From NCBI RefSeq assembly GCF_000262715.1, contig NC_017924.1:248001-312000 (forward strand): 64,000 bases of DNA, written 5' to 3'. Positions within the stretch are counted from its first letter, which is position 1. Every line of letters starts with the position of its first letter. The stretch comes from Blattabacterium sp. (Blaberus giganteus). Its GTDB lineage: Bacteria > Bacteroidota > Bacteroidia > Flavobacteriales > Blattabacteriaceae. Both the position numbers and the translations under genes were made by a program. Shown here one piece after another: positions 27,956 to 36,596 of this stretch. Under the pieces are notes generated by a model. It was not told the origin of the DNA. It saw nothing but the letters and a program-made list of their open reading frames with translations, and did not search any database.

Positions 27956-28581
27956 TTCAGCGCTTTTTTCTTCCAAATCAAAAATCCGAATATAGCCAAT
28001 AGAACAAGAATAATAAACAAAATTCCTGTCAATACAAAACCCTTAAAAAAATAAATAGGTACGGAAATTACATTTCCCACCGTCCAAAATATCCAATTTT
28101 CTACTTTTTTCATGGACATTTGATACATACCAGAAAAATAAATACCTGTAGTCAATACATCCATCCAATCATAATGAGATTGAAGTTTACCATAAAAAAA
28201 ATAAATCATCATACTGAAAATACAAGTAAATAAAAACAAAATTGAGGTATAAAAATAATCTTTTTTATTACAAAAAGTAATAGGTATTTTTTTTTTATAC
28301 TTTTTATATTTATACATCCATGTATACCATCCATAAAAACTCATCAACGTGTAATACAAGTTAATAACAAAATCTCCATAAAGAGAAGTCACAAAAGTTA
28401 AATAACTATATATGATAGTGCTGACTATTCCTATTGGATATCCCCATATATTATTTTTTTGAGCACAAAAAACACTAAATATAGTAAATGATACAGCCGT
28501 AAATTCTAAAATTATGTGAAAATAACTATTATGATAATAGGGGGATAAAAGAATATCTATCCAATTACAATTATTCATCAT
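27934..28581 (-). CDS. pnuC: PnuC-family vitamin/nucleoside transporter
   Basis: Polytopic inner-membrane protein, 215 residues with about seven hydrophobic segments. The first part, with FTAVSFTIFSVFCAQKNNIWGYPIGIVSTIIY, and the following LYYTLMSFYGWYTWM, match the PnuC family, whose members facilitate uptake of nicotinamide riboside, thiamine or riboflavin. The C-terminal WTVGNVISVPIYFFKGF also fits. The substrate cannot be told from the sequence; in an endosymbiont it may draw a vitamin precursor from the host. Its ATG overlaps the stop of the upstream phosphopantetheinyl transferase gene. Confidence 0.85.
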   Translation of the reverse strand: MMNNCNWIDILLSPYYHNSYFHIILEFTAVSFTIFSVFCAQKNNIWGYPIGIVSTIIYSYLTFVTSLYGDFVINLYYTLMSFYGWYTWMYKYKKYKKKIPITFCNKKDYFYTSILFLFTCIFSMMIYFFYGKLQSHYDWMDVLTTGIYFSGMYQMSMKKVENWIFWTVGNVISVPIYFFKGFVLTGILFIILVLLAIFGFLIWKKKALNQSFFVN

Positions 28582-29225
28582 TTGTCTATAATATAAACTA
28601 AGTAATATTCTTCTATTTTTCTATAAAAAGCATAAAACCGTTTACTGTAGGAATTTTTTATAATCCAGCATGATACAAAAGAATCTTTTTTAAGGCAAAA
28701 AGGAGAAACTTTATAATGATTTAAAAAACTATAAAAAATTCCTCCTTCCAGTTTATATAAACTTTCTTTAATTCCCCATATAATATGCAAATAATCTTCT
28801 TCATAATTTGGATGAATAAAAGTAGATTCATCCTCTCTAATAAATTTTTTCTTGATCCTTACTATTTTTTTATTTTTTCGTAATTTTTCTATATCTATTC
28901 CTATATGATAATAGCTTATAGCTATGGCTATTTTTTCAAAAGAATGACTAAAAGAAATATGTTTTCCTTCAGAAAAAAGAAAAGGTTTTCTTTTTTCATT
29001 ATAAAAAATATTCATTTTTATACCTATATATCTTAAAGCATAACGTATTCCTAAAAATTCTCTTCTTCGTTTTTCTGATAATGATAAAAAAAATACTTTC
29101 TCTTTATTTGAAAGAAAAAGTTTTCTTAAAAACATAGTTTTTAAAGAACATTTCCATTTAAAAACTATGATCCTTGTATGAAGGGTATTATAGGGATAGA
29201 AATTCATTCTATTAAATCTAGACAT
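28578..29225 (-). CDS. 4'-phosphopantetheinyl transferase superfamily protein
   Basis: A 215-residue Sfp/AcpT-like protein that would move phosphopantetheine from CoA to an acyl carrier protein. The superfamily motifs are present: HISFSHSFEKIAIAIS near residue 89, GIDIEKLR near residue 108 (metal-binding Asp and Glu), and WGIKESLYKLEGG near residue 150 (WxxKEAxxK pattern). Length is near that of Sfp (224). It may be the only holo-ACP synthase of this organism, supporting the fatty acid pathway that includes fabI, but that needs the whole genome. It is coupled to pnuC by a 4-nt overlap. Confidence 0.83.
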   Translation of the reverse strand: MSRFNRMNFYPYNTLHTRIIVFKWKCSLKTMFLRKLFLSNKEKVFFLSLSEKRRREFLGIRYALRYIGIKMNIFYNEKRKPFLFSEGKHISFSHSFEKIAIAISYYHIGIDIEKLRKNKKIVRIKKKFIREDESTFIHPNYEEDYLHIIWGIKESLYKLEGGIFYSFLNHYKVSPFCLKKDSFVSCWIIKNSYSKRFYAFYRKIEEYYLVYIIDK

Positions 29226-29260
29226 TTTTTTTGTACTATTGTGAATTAATATATATGTGT

Positions 29261-30271
29261 ATGAAAAAGAAAATTGAAAAAGCGTTAGAAAATGTTATTA
29301 TTTTTGACAATAAAAATATTGTAGAGTCTGGTTTAGTAAAAAAGATAGATTTATTAAGTAATGAAATAAGAATCTATTTGAGTTTATCCAATCCTGCTAT
29401 GCATATAAAAAATAGACTCATAAAAGAGATTACTCATTCTATAAAAAATCAAAATATTTTAGATACAATACGCATAAAAATAGAAATAAAATCAGATAAA
29501 AAAATGAAATCTGTAATAAAAAATATAATCGCTATAGCCTCTGGAAAAGGAGGTGTAGGAAAATCCACAATAGCAACAAATATAGCAGTTTCTTTAGTTC
29601 AAAAGGGTTTTCATGTTGGATTATTAGATGCGGATATTTATGGCCCTTCTATTCCATTAATGTTTAATATTGAAGAACAATCTGTAAATTTTCAACATCA
29701 AAATGGAATGATGAATCCTATTACTAGTTATGGAGTTAAAATTCTATCTATAGGTTTTTTTTCAAAATATGGACAAGCTATTGTTTGGAGAGGCCCCATG
29801 GTGACTAAAGTTTTAAGACAATTTATGCATGAAACCAATTGGGGAAAATTGGATTTTTTAATTGTAGATTTACCACCAGGAACAGGGGATATTCATTTAT
29901 CTCTTTTGCAAGAGATTCCATTAAAAGGAATTATTATAGTCAGTACATCTCAAAAGATTGCCTTATCGGATGTAAATCGTTCTGTAGGAATGTTTCGTAT
30001 CAGATCTATTTATGTTCCTATCCTTGGAATTATAGAAAATATGTCTTACGTTATTTCAAAAGAAACTAAAGATAAATGCTATTTTTTTGGAAAAAATGGA
30101 GTCAGAGATTTTTCAAAAAAAATGAATATTTTTTTTCTTGGCGGAATTCCTATGTTACAAGAAATACGAGAATATTCAGATTTAGGAATTCCTGTTGTTT
30201 TAGATAACGAGTATATTAGAAATATATTTCTAAAAATTACGGAAAAGATTATTCATAAATTGCATGAATAA
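29261..30271 (+). CDS. mrp: Mrp/NBP35-type P-loop ATPase (iron-sulfur carrier)
   Basis: 336 residues from ATG 29261; ATG 29255 is an alternative, and the longer frame would need TTG. Residues ~1-82 form a MIP18-like (DUF59) domain. The ATPase domain has the deviant Walker A IASGKGGVGKSTIATNIA, DADIYGPSIPLM, DLPPGTGDIHLSLLQ, and GIIENMSYV. The CxxC motif that follows ENMSY in many Mrp proteins and carries the Fe-S cluster is missing (VISKETKDKCYFFG has a single Cys). It may assemble or carry Fe-S clusters for enzymes such as MtaB. Confidence 0.9.
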   Translation: MKKKIEKALENVIIFDNKNIVESGLVKKIDLLSNEIRIYLSLSNPAMHIKNRLIKEITHSIKNQNILDTIRIKIEIKSDKKMKSVIKNIIAIASGKGGVGKSTIATNIAVSLVQKGFHVGLLDADIYGPSIPLMFNIEEQSVNFQHQNGMMNPITSYGVKILSIGFFSKYGQAIVWRGPMVTKVLRQFMHETNWGKLDFLIVDLPPGTGDIHLSLLQEIPLKGIIIVSTSQKIALSDVNRSVGMFRIRSIYVPILGIIENMSYVISKETKDKCYFFGKNGVRDFSKKMNIFFLGGIPMLQEIREYSDLGIPVVLDNEYIRNIFLKITEKIIHKLHE

Positions 30272-30289
30272 GAATCAATATTTTTTTGT

Positions 30290-31096
30290 TCATAAACAAA
30301 GTTTTATAAATTCTTTTACTATTAATATTAGTAGAGATATAGATTTTTCTATTTCTTTATAAAAGGGATTAAAAAAATTGATTTCATCTGAATTATATTC
30401 CTTATATTTAGATTGTTCATATAATCCCATTACAATAGATATAGCAAATACTCGTAAATTTATACATCTGGCTGTTATGACATCTGTTACTATATTCATT
30501 CCTACACTATCCCCTCCCATAGATCGTATCATAGCATATTCTGCATAGGTTTTGTAATTAGGATAAGGATAAGCAACATATACTCCTTTTTGAATAATGA
30601 TATTATGATTCATTGCAATGTTTTCTGCAATTTCTATCATTTTTTTATCATATGGTTCTGTAATTTTAAAAAATCTATTTTTTATAAATTCTTTTATATT
30701 AGGATTTTCCGGAAAAAAATTGATATGATCCTTAATCAACATAACATCTCCTATTTTGTAATTTGGATTTACTCCTCCAGAAATATTAATTAATATTAAT
30801 TTATCTATTCCTAGATCTTTACATAATACAATAGGAAAATGATTTGTTTTTTTTTCTTCAAAAAAAGGTTCTATTAAAAAAACCACATTTTTATCTTCTA
30901 TTTTCCCAAAAAAAATTTTTCCATGTAAATTTTTTTTTGAAAAAATGGGTATTTCTTCATAAGAAATGCATACAGGATTTTTGATCTCCTCTATCAGTTT
31001 ATCAAATTGATTTCCTAATAATAAAATTCCAAAATCAGGTTTTTCTTTGATTTTTGTTTGTATGTATTGTTTTGATTTTTCTAAACTCATAGTCAT
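30290..31096 (-). CDS. Purine nucleoside phosphorylase homologue lacking active-site residues
   Basis: A 268-residue protein with the fold-level signature of trimeric purine nucleoside phosphorylase: LGIDKLILINISGGVNP, KIGDVMLIKDHINFFPENP and VITARCINLRVFAIS. The catalytic residues are mostly gone. GSGLG/GTGLG (phosphate Ser) is GNQF near residue 28; the GRxHxYEGY loop is absent; GPxxET, with the purine-binding Glu, is YPNYKT (Lys182); GMST is GMNI; and the (N/D) after IS.IT is replaced by Gly. The frame is intact and starts at ATG 31096 (or 31090). It may be a pseudoenzyme, a changed enzyme, or a gene in early decay. Confidence 0.8.
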   Translation of the reverse strand: MTMSLEKSKQYIQTKIKEKPDFGILLLGNQFDKLIEEIKNPVCISYEEIPIFSKKNLHGKIFFGKIEDKNVVFLIEPFFEEKKTNHFPIVLCKDLGIDKLILINISGGVNPNYKIGDVMLIKDHINFFPENPNIKEFIKNRFFKITEPYDKKMIEIAENIAMNHNIIIQKGVYVAYPYPNYKTYAEYAMIRSMGGDSVGMNIVTDVITARCINLRVFAISIVMGLYEQSKYKEYNSDEINFFNPFYKEIEKSISLLILIVKEFIKLCL

Positions 31097-31183
31097 TTAC
31101 ATAAATAAATTCAAGTTATTATCAAATTATACGAATACCCCATAAAAAAAACTGTGTTTTATCATTTGATTCATTCTTTATAC

Positions 31184-32218
31184 TTATTGTATGACATTTA
31201 CTTCTCTTGATAAAGAAATACCAAACTTTTTTTTTATATTTTTTGTTATTCTTTCTGAAAAAGAATATATATCCATTCCAGTAGCTTTTCCATAATTGAC
31301 TAAAATGATAGGTTTTTTTTTATATATCCCTACATTTCTAATTTTTTTTTCTTTCCATTCTATATTTTCAATTAATGAATTAGCAGAGAGCTTGACTTTG
31401 TGATTAGAAATATTATAACCTATAATAGCGGGATATTTATGTTTTAGTTTTTTAAACTCTAAGATCCCTACTACAGGATTTATAAAAAAACTACCAGCAT
31501 TTCCAATATTTTTTGGATTTGGAAGTTTTCTATGTCTAATATTAAAAATCGCCTGATTTAAATTGTGAATAGTAGGGATTTTAACATTCATATTTTCTAA
31601 TTCTTTTTGAATTTCCACATAAGATGTATTTAATTGTTTATATTTCTTTTTTAGAAGAAAAAAAACAGACAAAATTAAAAATTTATTTTTATAATAAGGA
31701 CGATTAAAAAAAGAATAACGATATTTTAGTTGACATTCTTCACGTGTAAATTCTCTTATTTTTCTATTATTTGTTTCATATGCTTGTACTTTTATTAAAG
31801 TATCTTTTACTTCTGCTCCATATGCTCCAATGTTTTGAATGGGTGCAGCTCCAACTGTCCCAGGAATAAATGATAAATTTTCTAAACCATTAAATCCTTT
31901 TTTTATCGTCCAGTTTACAAATTCATTCCAATTTTCTCCAGCACAAGCTTGAACAATGACTTGATCATCATTTTCTTTGATCACTTTTTTTCCTTTCATT
32001 CCCATTTTTATTACTAGTCCCGGATAATAATTTTTTAAAAAAAGAATATTACTTCCATTTCCTAAAAAAAGTTTTGAAATGGATGTATACATATCAAAAA
32101 TTTTTTGAATTTCTTCTATACTTTTCACTTCTACAAAATAACGAGCATAAACATTTATTCCAAATGTATTGAATTTTTTTAGAGAAAAGTTTTTTTTTAA
32201 GTTTTTTTTAATGAACAT
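31184..32218 (-). CDS. murB: UDP-N-acetylenolpyruvoylglucosamine reductase
   Basis: FAD/NADPH enzyme making UDP-MurNAc; 344 residues, the longer E. coli-like type I form. Signs: NTFGINVYARYFVEV at the start, FLGNGSNILFL (FAD), the GLENLSFIPGTVGAAPIQNIGAYGAEV segment, YRYSFF, HRKLPNPKNIGNAGSFFINPVV (catalytic Ser in GNAGSFF), and the C-terminal NYGKATGMDIYSFSERI with a final REVNVI (catalytic Glu). It supplies the dcw mur enzymes with substrate. Confidence 0.96.
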   Translation of the reverse strand: MFIKKNLKKNFSLKKFNTFGINVYARYFVEVKSIEEIQKIFDMYTSISKLFLGNGSNILFLKNYYPGLVIKMGMKGKKVIKENDDQVIVQACAGENWNEFVNWTIKKGFNGLENLSFIPGTVGAAPIQNIGAYGAEVKDTLIKVQAYETNNRKIREFTREECQLKYRYSFFNRPYYKNKFLILSVFFLLKKKYKQLNTSYVEIQKELENMNVKIPTIHNLNQAIFNIRHRKLPNPKNIGNAGSFFINPVVGILEFKKLKHKYPAIIGYNISNHKVKLSANSLIENIEWKEKKIRNVGIYKKKPIILVNYGKATGMDIYSFSERITKNIKKKFGISLSREVNVIQ

Positions 32219-32251
32219 ATGAAAAATATTTCATAAATACATAAATACAAT

Positions 32252-32282
32252 TTTGTACGTAAATATTGTATGATTAAATTTA
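32252..32282 (+). promoter_or_regulatory. Candidate Bacteroidetes-type promoter for the YtxH-like gene
   Basis: TTTG at 32252-32255, 19-nt spacer, then TAAATTTA at 32275-32282 (7 of 8 to TAnnTTTG with the last base changed). The spacing is right; ATG 32313 follows 30 nt later. Confidence 0.35.
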
Positions 32283-32312
32283 TCCAGTAAAAATATAAAA
32301 TTGTTATTCTTT

Positions 32313-32576
32313 ATGAAAAAAGGAGTAAGTTTTTTTTGGGGAGTTATTTTAGGAACCATGGCTGGTTTAATAGTGGGAATGATATTAAATCCAAGAAAAG
32401 AGGAAAAAATAAAAAATATATTAGGAAAAAAAACAGAAGAACTAAGAGATCATTTACAGGAAATTGGTAAAAAAATTGGAAAAAAAGTACATAAAATTAA
32501 ATTAGACTTTGAAGCTAAATGGAAAAAAAATAAAATAGAAAAAATGGATCAAGTAGAAGATGAATTAGGAACTTAA
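32313..32576 (+). CDS. YtxH-like small membrane protein
   Basis: An 87-residue protein: one glycine-rich membrane segment (FFWGVILGTMAGLIVGMIL, residues ~6-25), then a NPRKEEKIKNIL stretch and a long charged helix. This matches the YtxH/general stress small-protein pattern (GxxxGxxxGxLxAPxxG..). Function is unknown in the family. ATG 32313 is preferred to TTG 32301 because no conserved residues lie before it. It heads a small unit with a second membrane protein and rlmB. Confidence 0.65.
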   Translation: MKKGVSFFWGVILGTMAGLIVGMILNPRKEEKIKNILGKKTEELRDHLQEIGKKIGKKVHKIKLDFEAKWKKNKIEKMDQVEDELGT

Positions 32577-32603
32577 AACTTAATAAGTTTTTATTGTTTT
32601 AAA

Positions 32604-32933
32604 ATGTTCATTTTTATTAGAAATTTTATCCATAAGAAATGGTGTATTTTTAGAAATGAAATCATTAAAATATTGATTTCTATCATGACAGAGGTTTTTT
32701 TGAATTTTTTATTATTGATATTTTGTATTATTGTTTTTTTTTTAGTAAGTTTTTCTTTATGTTTTTTTCTTTCTTTTTATTTTGGAAATTATGTTATAGG
32801 ATTTGGAATTTTAACTATTTTATATTTTTTAATTTTTATAATTATATTTTGTTTTGGCAGGGATATTACACGATTTATTATCAAGGATTTATTAAATAAA
32901 TCTTTTATTAAAATTTTTGATGATAAAAAATAA
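32604..32933 (+). CDS. Small two-helix membrane protein, holin-X-like
   Basis: A 109-residue protein with a basic N-terminus and two strongly hydrophobic segments (~residues 30-58 and 63-87), followed by a short charged tail. It resembles the small phage_holin_3_6-type proteins often found next to YtxH genes in Flavobacteriia. No motif allows a function to be assigned. It lies between the YtxH-like gene and rlmB on the same strand. Confidence 0.6.
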   Translation: MFIFIRNFIHKKWCIFRNEIIKILISIMTEVFLNFLLLIFCIIVFFLVSFSLCFFLSFYFGNYVIGFGILTILYFLIFIIIFCFGRDITRFIIKDLLNKSFIKIFDDKK

Positions 32934-32938
32934 TAATT

Positions 32939-33700
32939 ATGAAAAAATTAGAAATTGTTTATGGAATACATCCATTGATAGAAGCGATTGTAGCTAAAAA
33001 AACTATTGATAAGATTTTTTTTAAAAGAGGATTGAAAAAAGTATCAAATGCTCACAAAAAATTAATAAATCTTTCCAAAAAAGAGCATATTCCAATTAAA
33101 ATTGTTTCAAAACAACAATTTTTTCAATTGAAAAATAAGAATCATCAAGGTGTTTTTGCTGTTCTTCCTCCTATAAAAACTTATTACATAGAAGATTTAC
33201 TTCCTATATTTTATGAAAAAGGTAAAAATCCACTTTTGATCATTTTAGATAGAATTACAGATGTAAGAAATTTTGGATCTATAATCCGGACTGCTGCATG
33301 CGCAGGAGCAGATGCTATCATTATTCCAAAACAAGATACAGCCATGATTGGATCTGATTCGATCAAAACTTCTTCAGGTGCATTATTTCAAGTTCCAATA
33401 TGTAAAGAAAAAAATATATTGAACACAATAGAGTTTTTGAAAAATTCTGGATTAAAAATCGTTTCTGCTACAGAAAAATCCAATATATATTGGTATAATA
33501 TTGATTTTTCAGGACCAACAGCTTTAATACTAGGAAATGAAGAAAAAGGAATTTCTTCAAAATATTTAAAAATTTCTTACGAAAAAGCAAAAATTCCAGC
33601 AATAAAAGGAATTTCATCTTTAAACGTATCTGTAGCTTGTGGTGTGATTTTATATGAAATTTTTAGACAAAGAAAATATAAATCTAAAATTCGCTTTTAA
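32939..33700 (+). CDS. rlmB: 23S rRNA (guanosine-2'-O)-methyltransferase RlmB (SpoU family)
   Basis: Modifies G2251 of 23S rRNA (E. coli numbering). 253 residues: a short N-terminal substrate-binding domain ([11 protein letters not shown]), then the SPOUT methyltransferase domain with [29 protein letters not shown] (motif 1), [12 protein letters not shown] (motif 2), and [15 protein letters not shown] (motif 3), which form the trefoil knot. Overlaps the convergent pheS by 17 nt. Confidence 0.93.
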   Translation: MKKLEIVYGIHPLIEAIVAKKTIDKIFFKRGLKKVSNAHKKLINLSKKEHIPIKIVSKQQFFQLKNKNHQGVFAVLPPIKTYYIEDLLPIFYEKGKNPLLIILDRITDVRNFGSIIRTAACAGADAIIIPKQDTAMIGSDSIKTSSGALFQVPICKEKNILNTIEFLKNSGLKIVSATEKSNIYWYNIDFSGPTALILGNEEKGISSKYLKISYEKAKIPAIKGISSLNVSVACGVILYEIFRQRKYKSKIRF

Positions 33701-34667
33701 ATTGTTTTAAAAAACGAATATCATTATCAAAATAAATTCTAATGTCTTTTATTTGATAAATTATTAGAGCTAAACGTTCAATTCCCAACCCAAAAGCAAA
33801 TCCAGAATAAATTTCTGAATCAATATTTACGTTTTCCAAAACTTTGGGATCTATCATTCCACAACCCATGATTTCTAACCATCCATTATTACAATAGATA
33901 TCGACTTCAGCACTAGGCTCCGTGAATGGAAAATAAGAAGGACGAAATCGGATTTTTGCATTTCCAAAAAGAGAAATAATAAAATAATGAATCGTTTGTT
34001 TTAAATCAGAAAAAGAAACTTTTTTATCTATATAAAATCCTTCTGCTTGATGAAACATAAAATTGGAACGTGATGAAATGGTTTCATTTCTATATACTTT
34101 TCCGATAGACAATACACGAAAAGGTGGACAATGTTTTTTCATATACCGTATTTGCACAGAGGAAGTATGTGTCCGTAACAAAATATCTGGATTTTTGCAC
34201 AAAAAAAATGTATCTTGCATTTCTCTGGATGGATGAGAAATAGGAATATTTAAAGCTGTAAAATTATGCCAATCATCCTCTATTTCAGGTCCATCTACAT
34301 AAGAAAATCCAATTTTTATGAAAATATCTATTATTCTCTTTTTTATAAGAGACAGGGGATGTCTGGATCCGATTTCTATCGATCTTCCCGGTATAGTAGG
34401 ATCTAATTTTAGTTTTTTATCATTTTGAATATCATTTTTTGATTGAAAAACCTTTATTTTATCTTGAACTTCTTTTTTTAACTCATTAATAATTTTTCCA
34501 TAAATTTTTCTTTTATAAATGGAAATTTTTTTTAATTCTTTAAATAAAATTGTTAAAATTCCCTTTTTTTTACCTAAAAATTTAATTCTGAATGTTTCTA
34601 AATCATTATATGTTTTAATGTGAAAACATTTGATTTCTTCTTTAATTTTGTCAACTTTTTGAGTCAT
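33684..34667 (-). CDS. pheS: Phenylalanyl-tRNA synthetase alpha subunit
   Basis: Class II synthetase alpha chain, 327 residues; a coiled-coil N-terminus (~residues 1-85) then the catalytic domain. Recognised: [59 protein letters not shown] (motif 2), [27 protein letters not shown] and [14 protein letters not shown] (motif 3). The beta subunit gene is not in the window. Confidence 0.96.
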   Translation of the reverse strand: MTQKVDKIKEEIKCFHIKTYNDLETFRIKFLGKKKGILTILFKELKKISIYKRKIYGKIINELKKEVQDKIKVFQSKNDIQNDKKLKLDPTIPGRSIEIGSRHPLSLIKKRIIDIFIKIGFSYVDGPEIEDDWHNFTALNIPISHPSREMQDTFFLCKNPDILLRTHTSSVQIRYMKKHCPPFRVLSIGKVYRNETISSRSNFMFHQAEGFYIDKKVSFSDLKQTIHYFIISLFGNAKIRFRPSYFPFTEPSAEVDIYCNNGWLEIMGCGMIDPKVLENVNIDSEIYSGFAFGLGIERLALIIYQIKDIRIYFDNDIRFLKQFKSEF

Positions 34668-34672
34668 CTTTT

Positions 34673-35035
34673 TTATTCAAGAATATTTTCGTCATTCATA
34701 TAACGAATAATAGCTCTTTTAATTAAAAATAATTGTTTTTCCTGATTAAAAGGAATTTTATTTTTCAATATATAATGAGGCCATCCTTCCTTATCTTTTC
34801 CAAGAAACAAATAATACCCAAAAGGTTCTAGTATTCTACATATTGCAATATGTAGAATATTGATTTTATCTTCTTTATTGAAAAATCGATTCTTTCCTTT
34901 TCCTAATTCTTGAATTCCTATTATATAAATAATTCCAATTATATCAATTTTTCCTTCTATAGAAAAATTTTTTTGTATATATGACATGACTTTATTCCAA
35001 TTGATATAAAATTGTTGCATAAATTTTGTTTCCAT
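34673..35035 (-). CDS. Conserved hypothetical protein of Flavobacteriia
   Basis: A 120-residue soluble protein of unknown function. Recognisable blocks are [16 protein letters not shown] near residue 35, then [22 protein letters not shown] and [17 protein letters not shown] recall a similar conserved protein near cvpA or pheS in Flavobacteriia, but I cannot name a family. It lies 5 nt upstream of pheS and is divergent from cvpA. Confidence 0.7.
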   Translation of the reverse strand: METKFMQQFYINWNKVMSYIQKNFSIEGKIDIIGIIYIIGIQELGKGKNRFFNKEDKINILHIAICRILEPFGYYLFLGKDKEGWPHYILKNKIPFNQEKQLFLIKRAIIRYMNDENILE

Positions 35036-35057
35036 ATATATTATTTATTCATAAGTT

Positions 35058-35576
35058 ATGTTAGATGTAATTATTATAATTCTAGTTTTATATGGCGGAT
35101 TTCGTGGATATCAAAAAGGATTAATTTCTCAATTTTTCATATTCATGATATTTTTTATGTTTTTTTTCAAAGGTTTTTATATTTTTGATTTTATAAAAAA
35201 AATATTAAAAGAAGTCAATATAGTAAACGAAAAATCCTATATTTTTATAATTTATTCTCTAATAATTACGCTTTTTTCTATTATTTTTATAACTTTTATA
35301 ACTAAAAAAATTATAGAATTCATAATGATTGTCACGTGGATGAAACCTATAGATAGATTGGGAGGAGTAATATTAGGTATGATTAAATATTTTTTTTGTC
35401 TTTCAATATGTATTTTTTTACTAAAAGAAGCAAATAAAAAAATAGATCTTTTTCCTTATAATTTTTTACAAAGTTCCTTTGAAAAAGAATTTCAATTTTT
35501 TTTCTCTCAAAAAGAATCTTTATTGAATAAATTGAATAAACTGAAAGAATTATATTTTAAATTTTATGAATTTTAA
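35058..35576 (+). CDS. CvpA-family membrane protein
   Basis: A 172-residue protein with four hydrophobic segments and the CvpA opening MLDVIIIILVLYGGFRGYQKGLISQ (family: D.......G...G...G......). The DRLGGVILGMIKY segment near residue 100 also fits. CvpA proteins are linked to envelope maintenance and colicin V secretion in E. coli; the biochemical role is unknown. It overlaps the next gene by 11 nt. Confidence 0.82.
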   Translation: MLDVIIIILVLYGGFRGYQKGLISQFFIFMIFFMFFFKGFYIFDFIKKILKEVNIVNEKSYIFIIYSLIITLFSIIFITFITKKIIEFIMIVTWMKPIDRLGGVILGMIKYFFCLSICIFLLKEANKKIDLFPYNFLQSSFEKEFQFFFSQKESLLNKLNKLKELYFKFYEF

Positions 35577-36564
35577 AAAAAAGATTTTTTCTATATTATC
35601 AAAAAAAGAATTTGATCATTTAACATGGGATATATTCCATTATCAAATTAAAAATAACAAAATTTATAAAAACTATCTTAAATCCTTAGAGGTCGATCCA
35701 TTTGAAATCAAAAATATTTCTGAAATTCCTTTTTTACCTATTTCTTTTTTTAAAACGCATCGTATTTTGAGTAGTAACAGTAATATAACGGATTGTTACG
35801 ATGTTATTTTTACCAGCAGTGGGACTACTGGAATTAAAAGTAAACATTATGTAAAAAATTTAAGTGTTTATATTGATAGTATTAGAAATAGTTTTGAATT
35901 TTTTTATGGTCCAATAGAAAAATTTAAGTTTTTAGGATTTTTTCCTACGAAAGATCGAAAAGATTCTTCTTTAATTTATATGGTAAAATATTTTATACAA
36001 AAAACTTATCAAAATGGAAGTCATTTTGTCCCTTTTACTTCAGATAAAGATAAAAATATACATATGGGTTCTAATCAAAATGATAAAAATATTTTAATTT
36101 TTGGACCTAGCTTTTCTTTATTGGATTTTATAGACAAATATCATCATAATAAATATAAAAAAAAAGAAAAAGTAATAATTATGGAAACAGGAGGAATGAA
36201 AGGGAAAAGAAAAGAAATCATTAGAGAAGAATTACACGATATTTTAAAAAAATTTTTTTGTGTTAAGGAAATTCATTCAGAATATGGAATGACAGAATTA
36301 CTTTCTCAAGCATATGCAAAAAAAAACGGAATATTTAAATGTCCTCCTTGGATGAAAATATATATAAGAGATCCTGAAGATCCTTTTATACATGTAGATA
36401 ATAATAAAATAGGAGGGATTGATATTATAGATTTATCAAATTATTTATCTTGTCCTTTTATTTCTACTGAAGACTTGGGGAAAAAAATCAATGAAAATGA
36501 ATTCGAAGTATTAGGAAGAATGGATTTTTCAGATATGCGAGGATGTAATCTAATGACTATTTAA
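35566..36564 (+). CDS. LuxE/PaaK-like acyl-activating enzyme
   Basis: A 332-residue protein of the acyl-protein synthetase (LuxE) branch of adenylate-forming enzymes. Markers: EIPFLPISFFKTHRI (residues ~52-66), the P-loop-like FTSSGTTGIKSKHYV near residue 84, NILIFGPSFSLLDF, EIHSEYGMTELLSQAY near residue 237 (motif matching the YG.TE core), and STEDLGK. LuxE activates and transfers fatty acids, but the acceptor here is unknown. Not part of luciferase; the family is common in Bacteroidetes near cvpA. Confidence 0.75.
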   Translation: MNFKKKIFSILSKKEFDHLTWDIFHYQIKNNKIYKNYLKSLEVDPFEIKNISEIPFLPISFFKTHRILSSNSNITDCYDVIFTSSGTTGIKSKHYVKNLSVYIDSIRNSFEFFYGPIEKFKFLGFFPTKDRKDSSLIYMVKYFIQKTYQNGSHFVPFTSDKDKNIHMGSNQNDKNILIFGPSFSLLDFIDKYHHNKYKKKEKVIIMETGGMKGKRKEIIREELHDILKKFFCVKEIHSEYGMTELLSQAYAKKNGIFKCPPWMKIYIRDPEDPFIHVDNNKIGGIDIIDLSNYLSCPFISTEDLGKKINENEFEVLGRMDFSDMRGCNLMTI

Positions 36565-36596
36565 TTTTTTATGTTATTAATTATTAAGCAAGATTG

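Noticed and set aside
36550-36596. Small hairpin between the LuxE-like gene and pit (AGCA...TGCT)
   Set aside because: The stem is only 4 bp and is not followed by a T run, so it is not a credible terminator.
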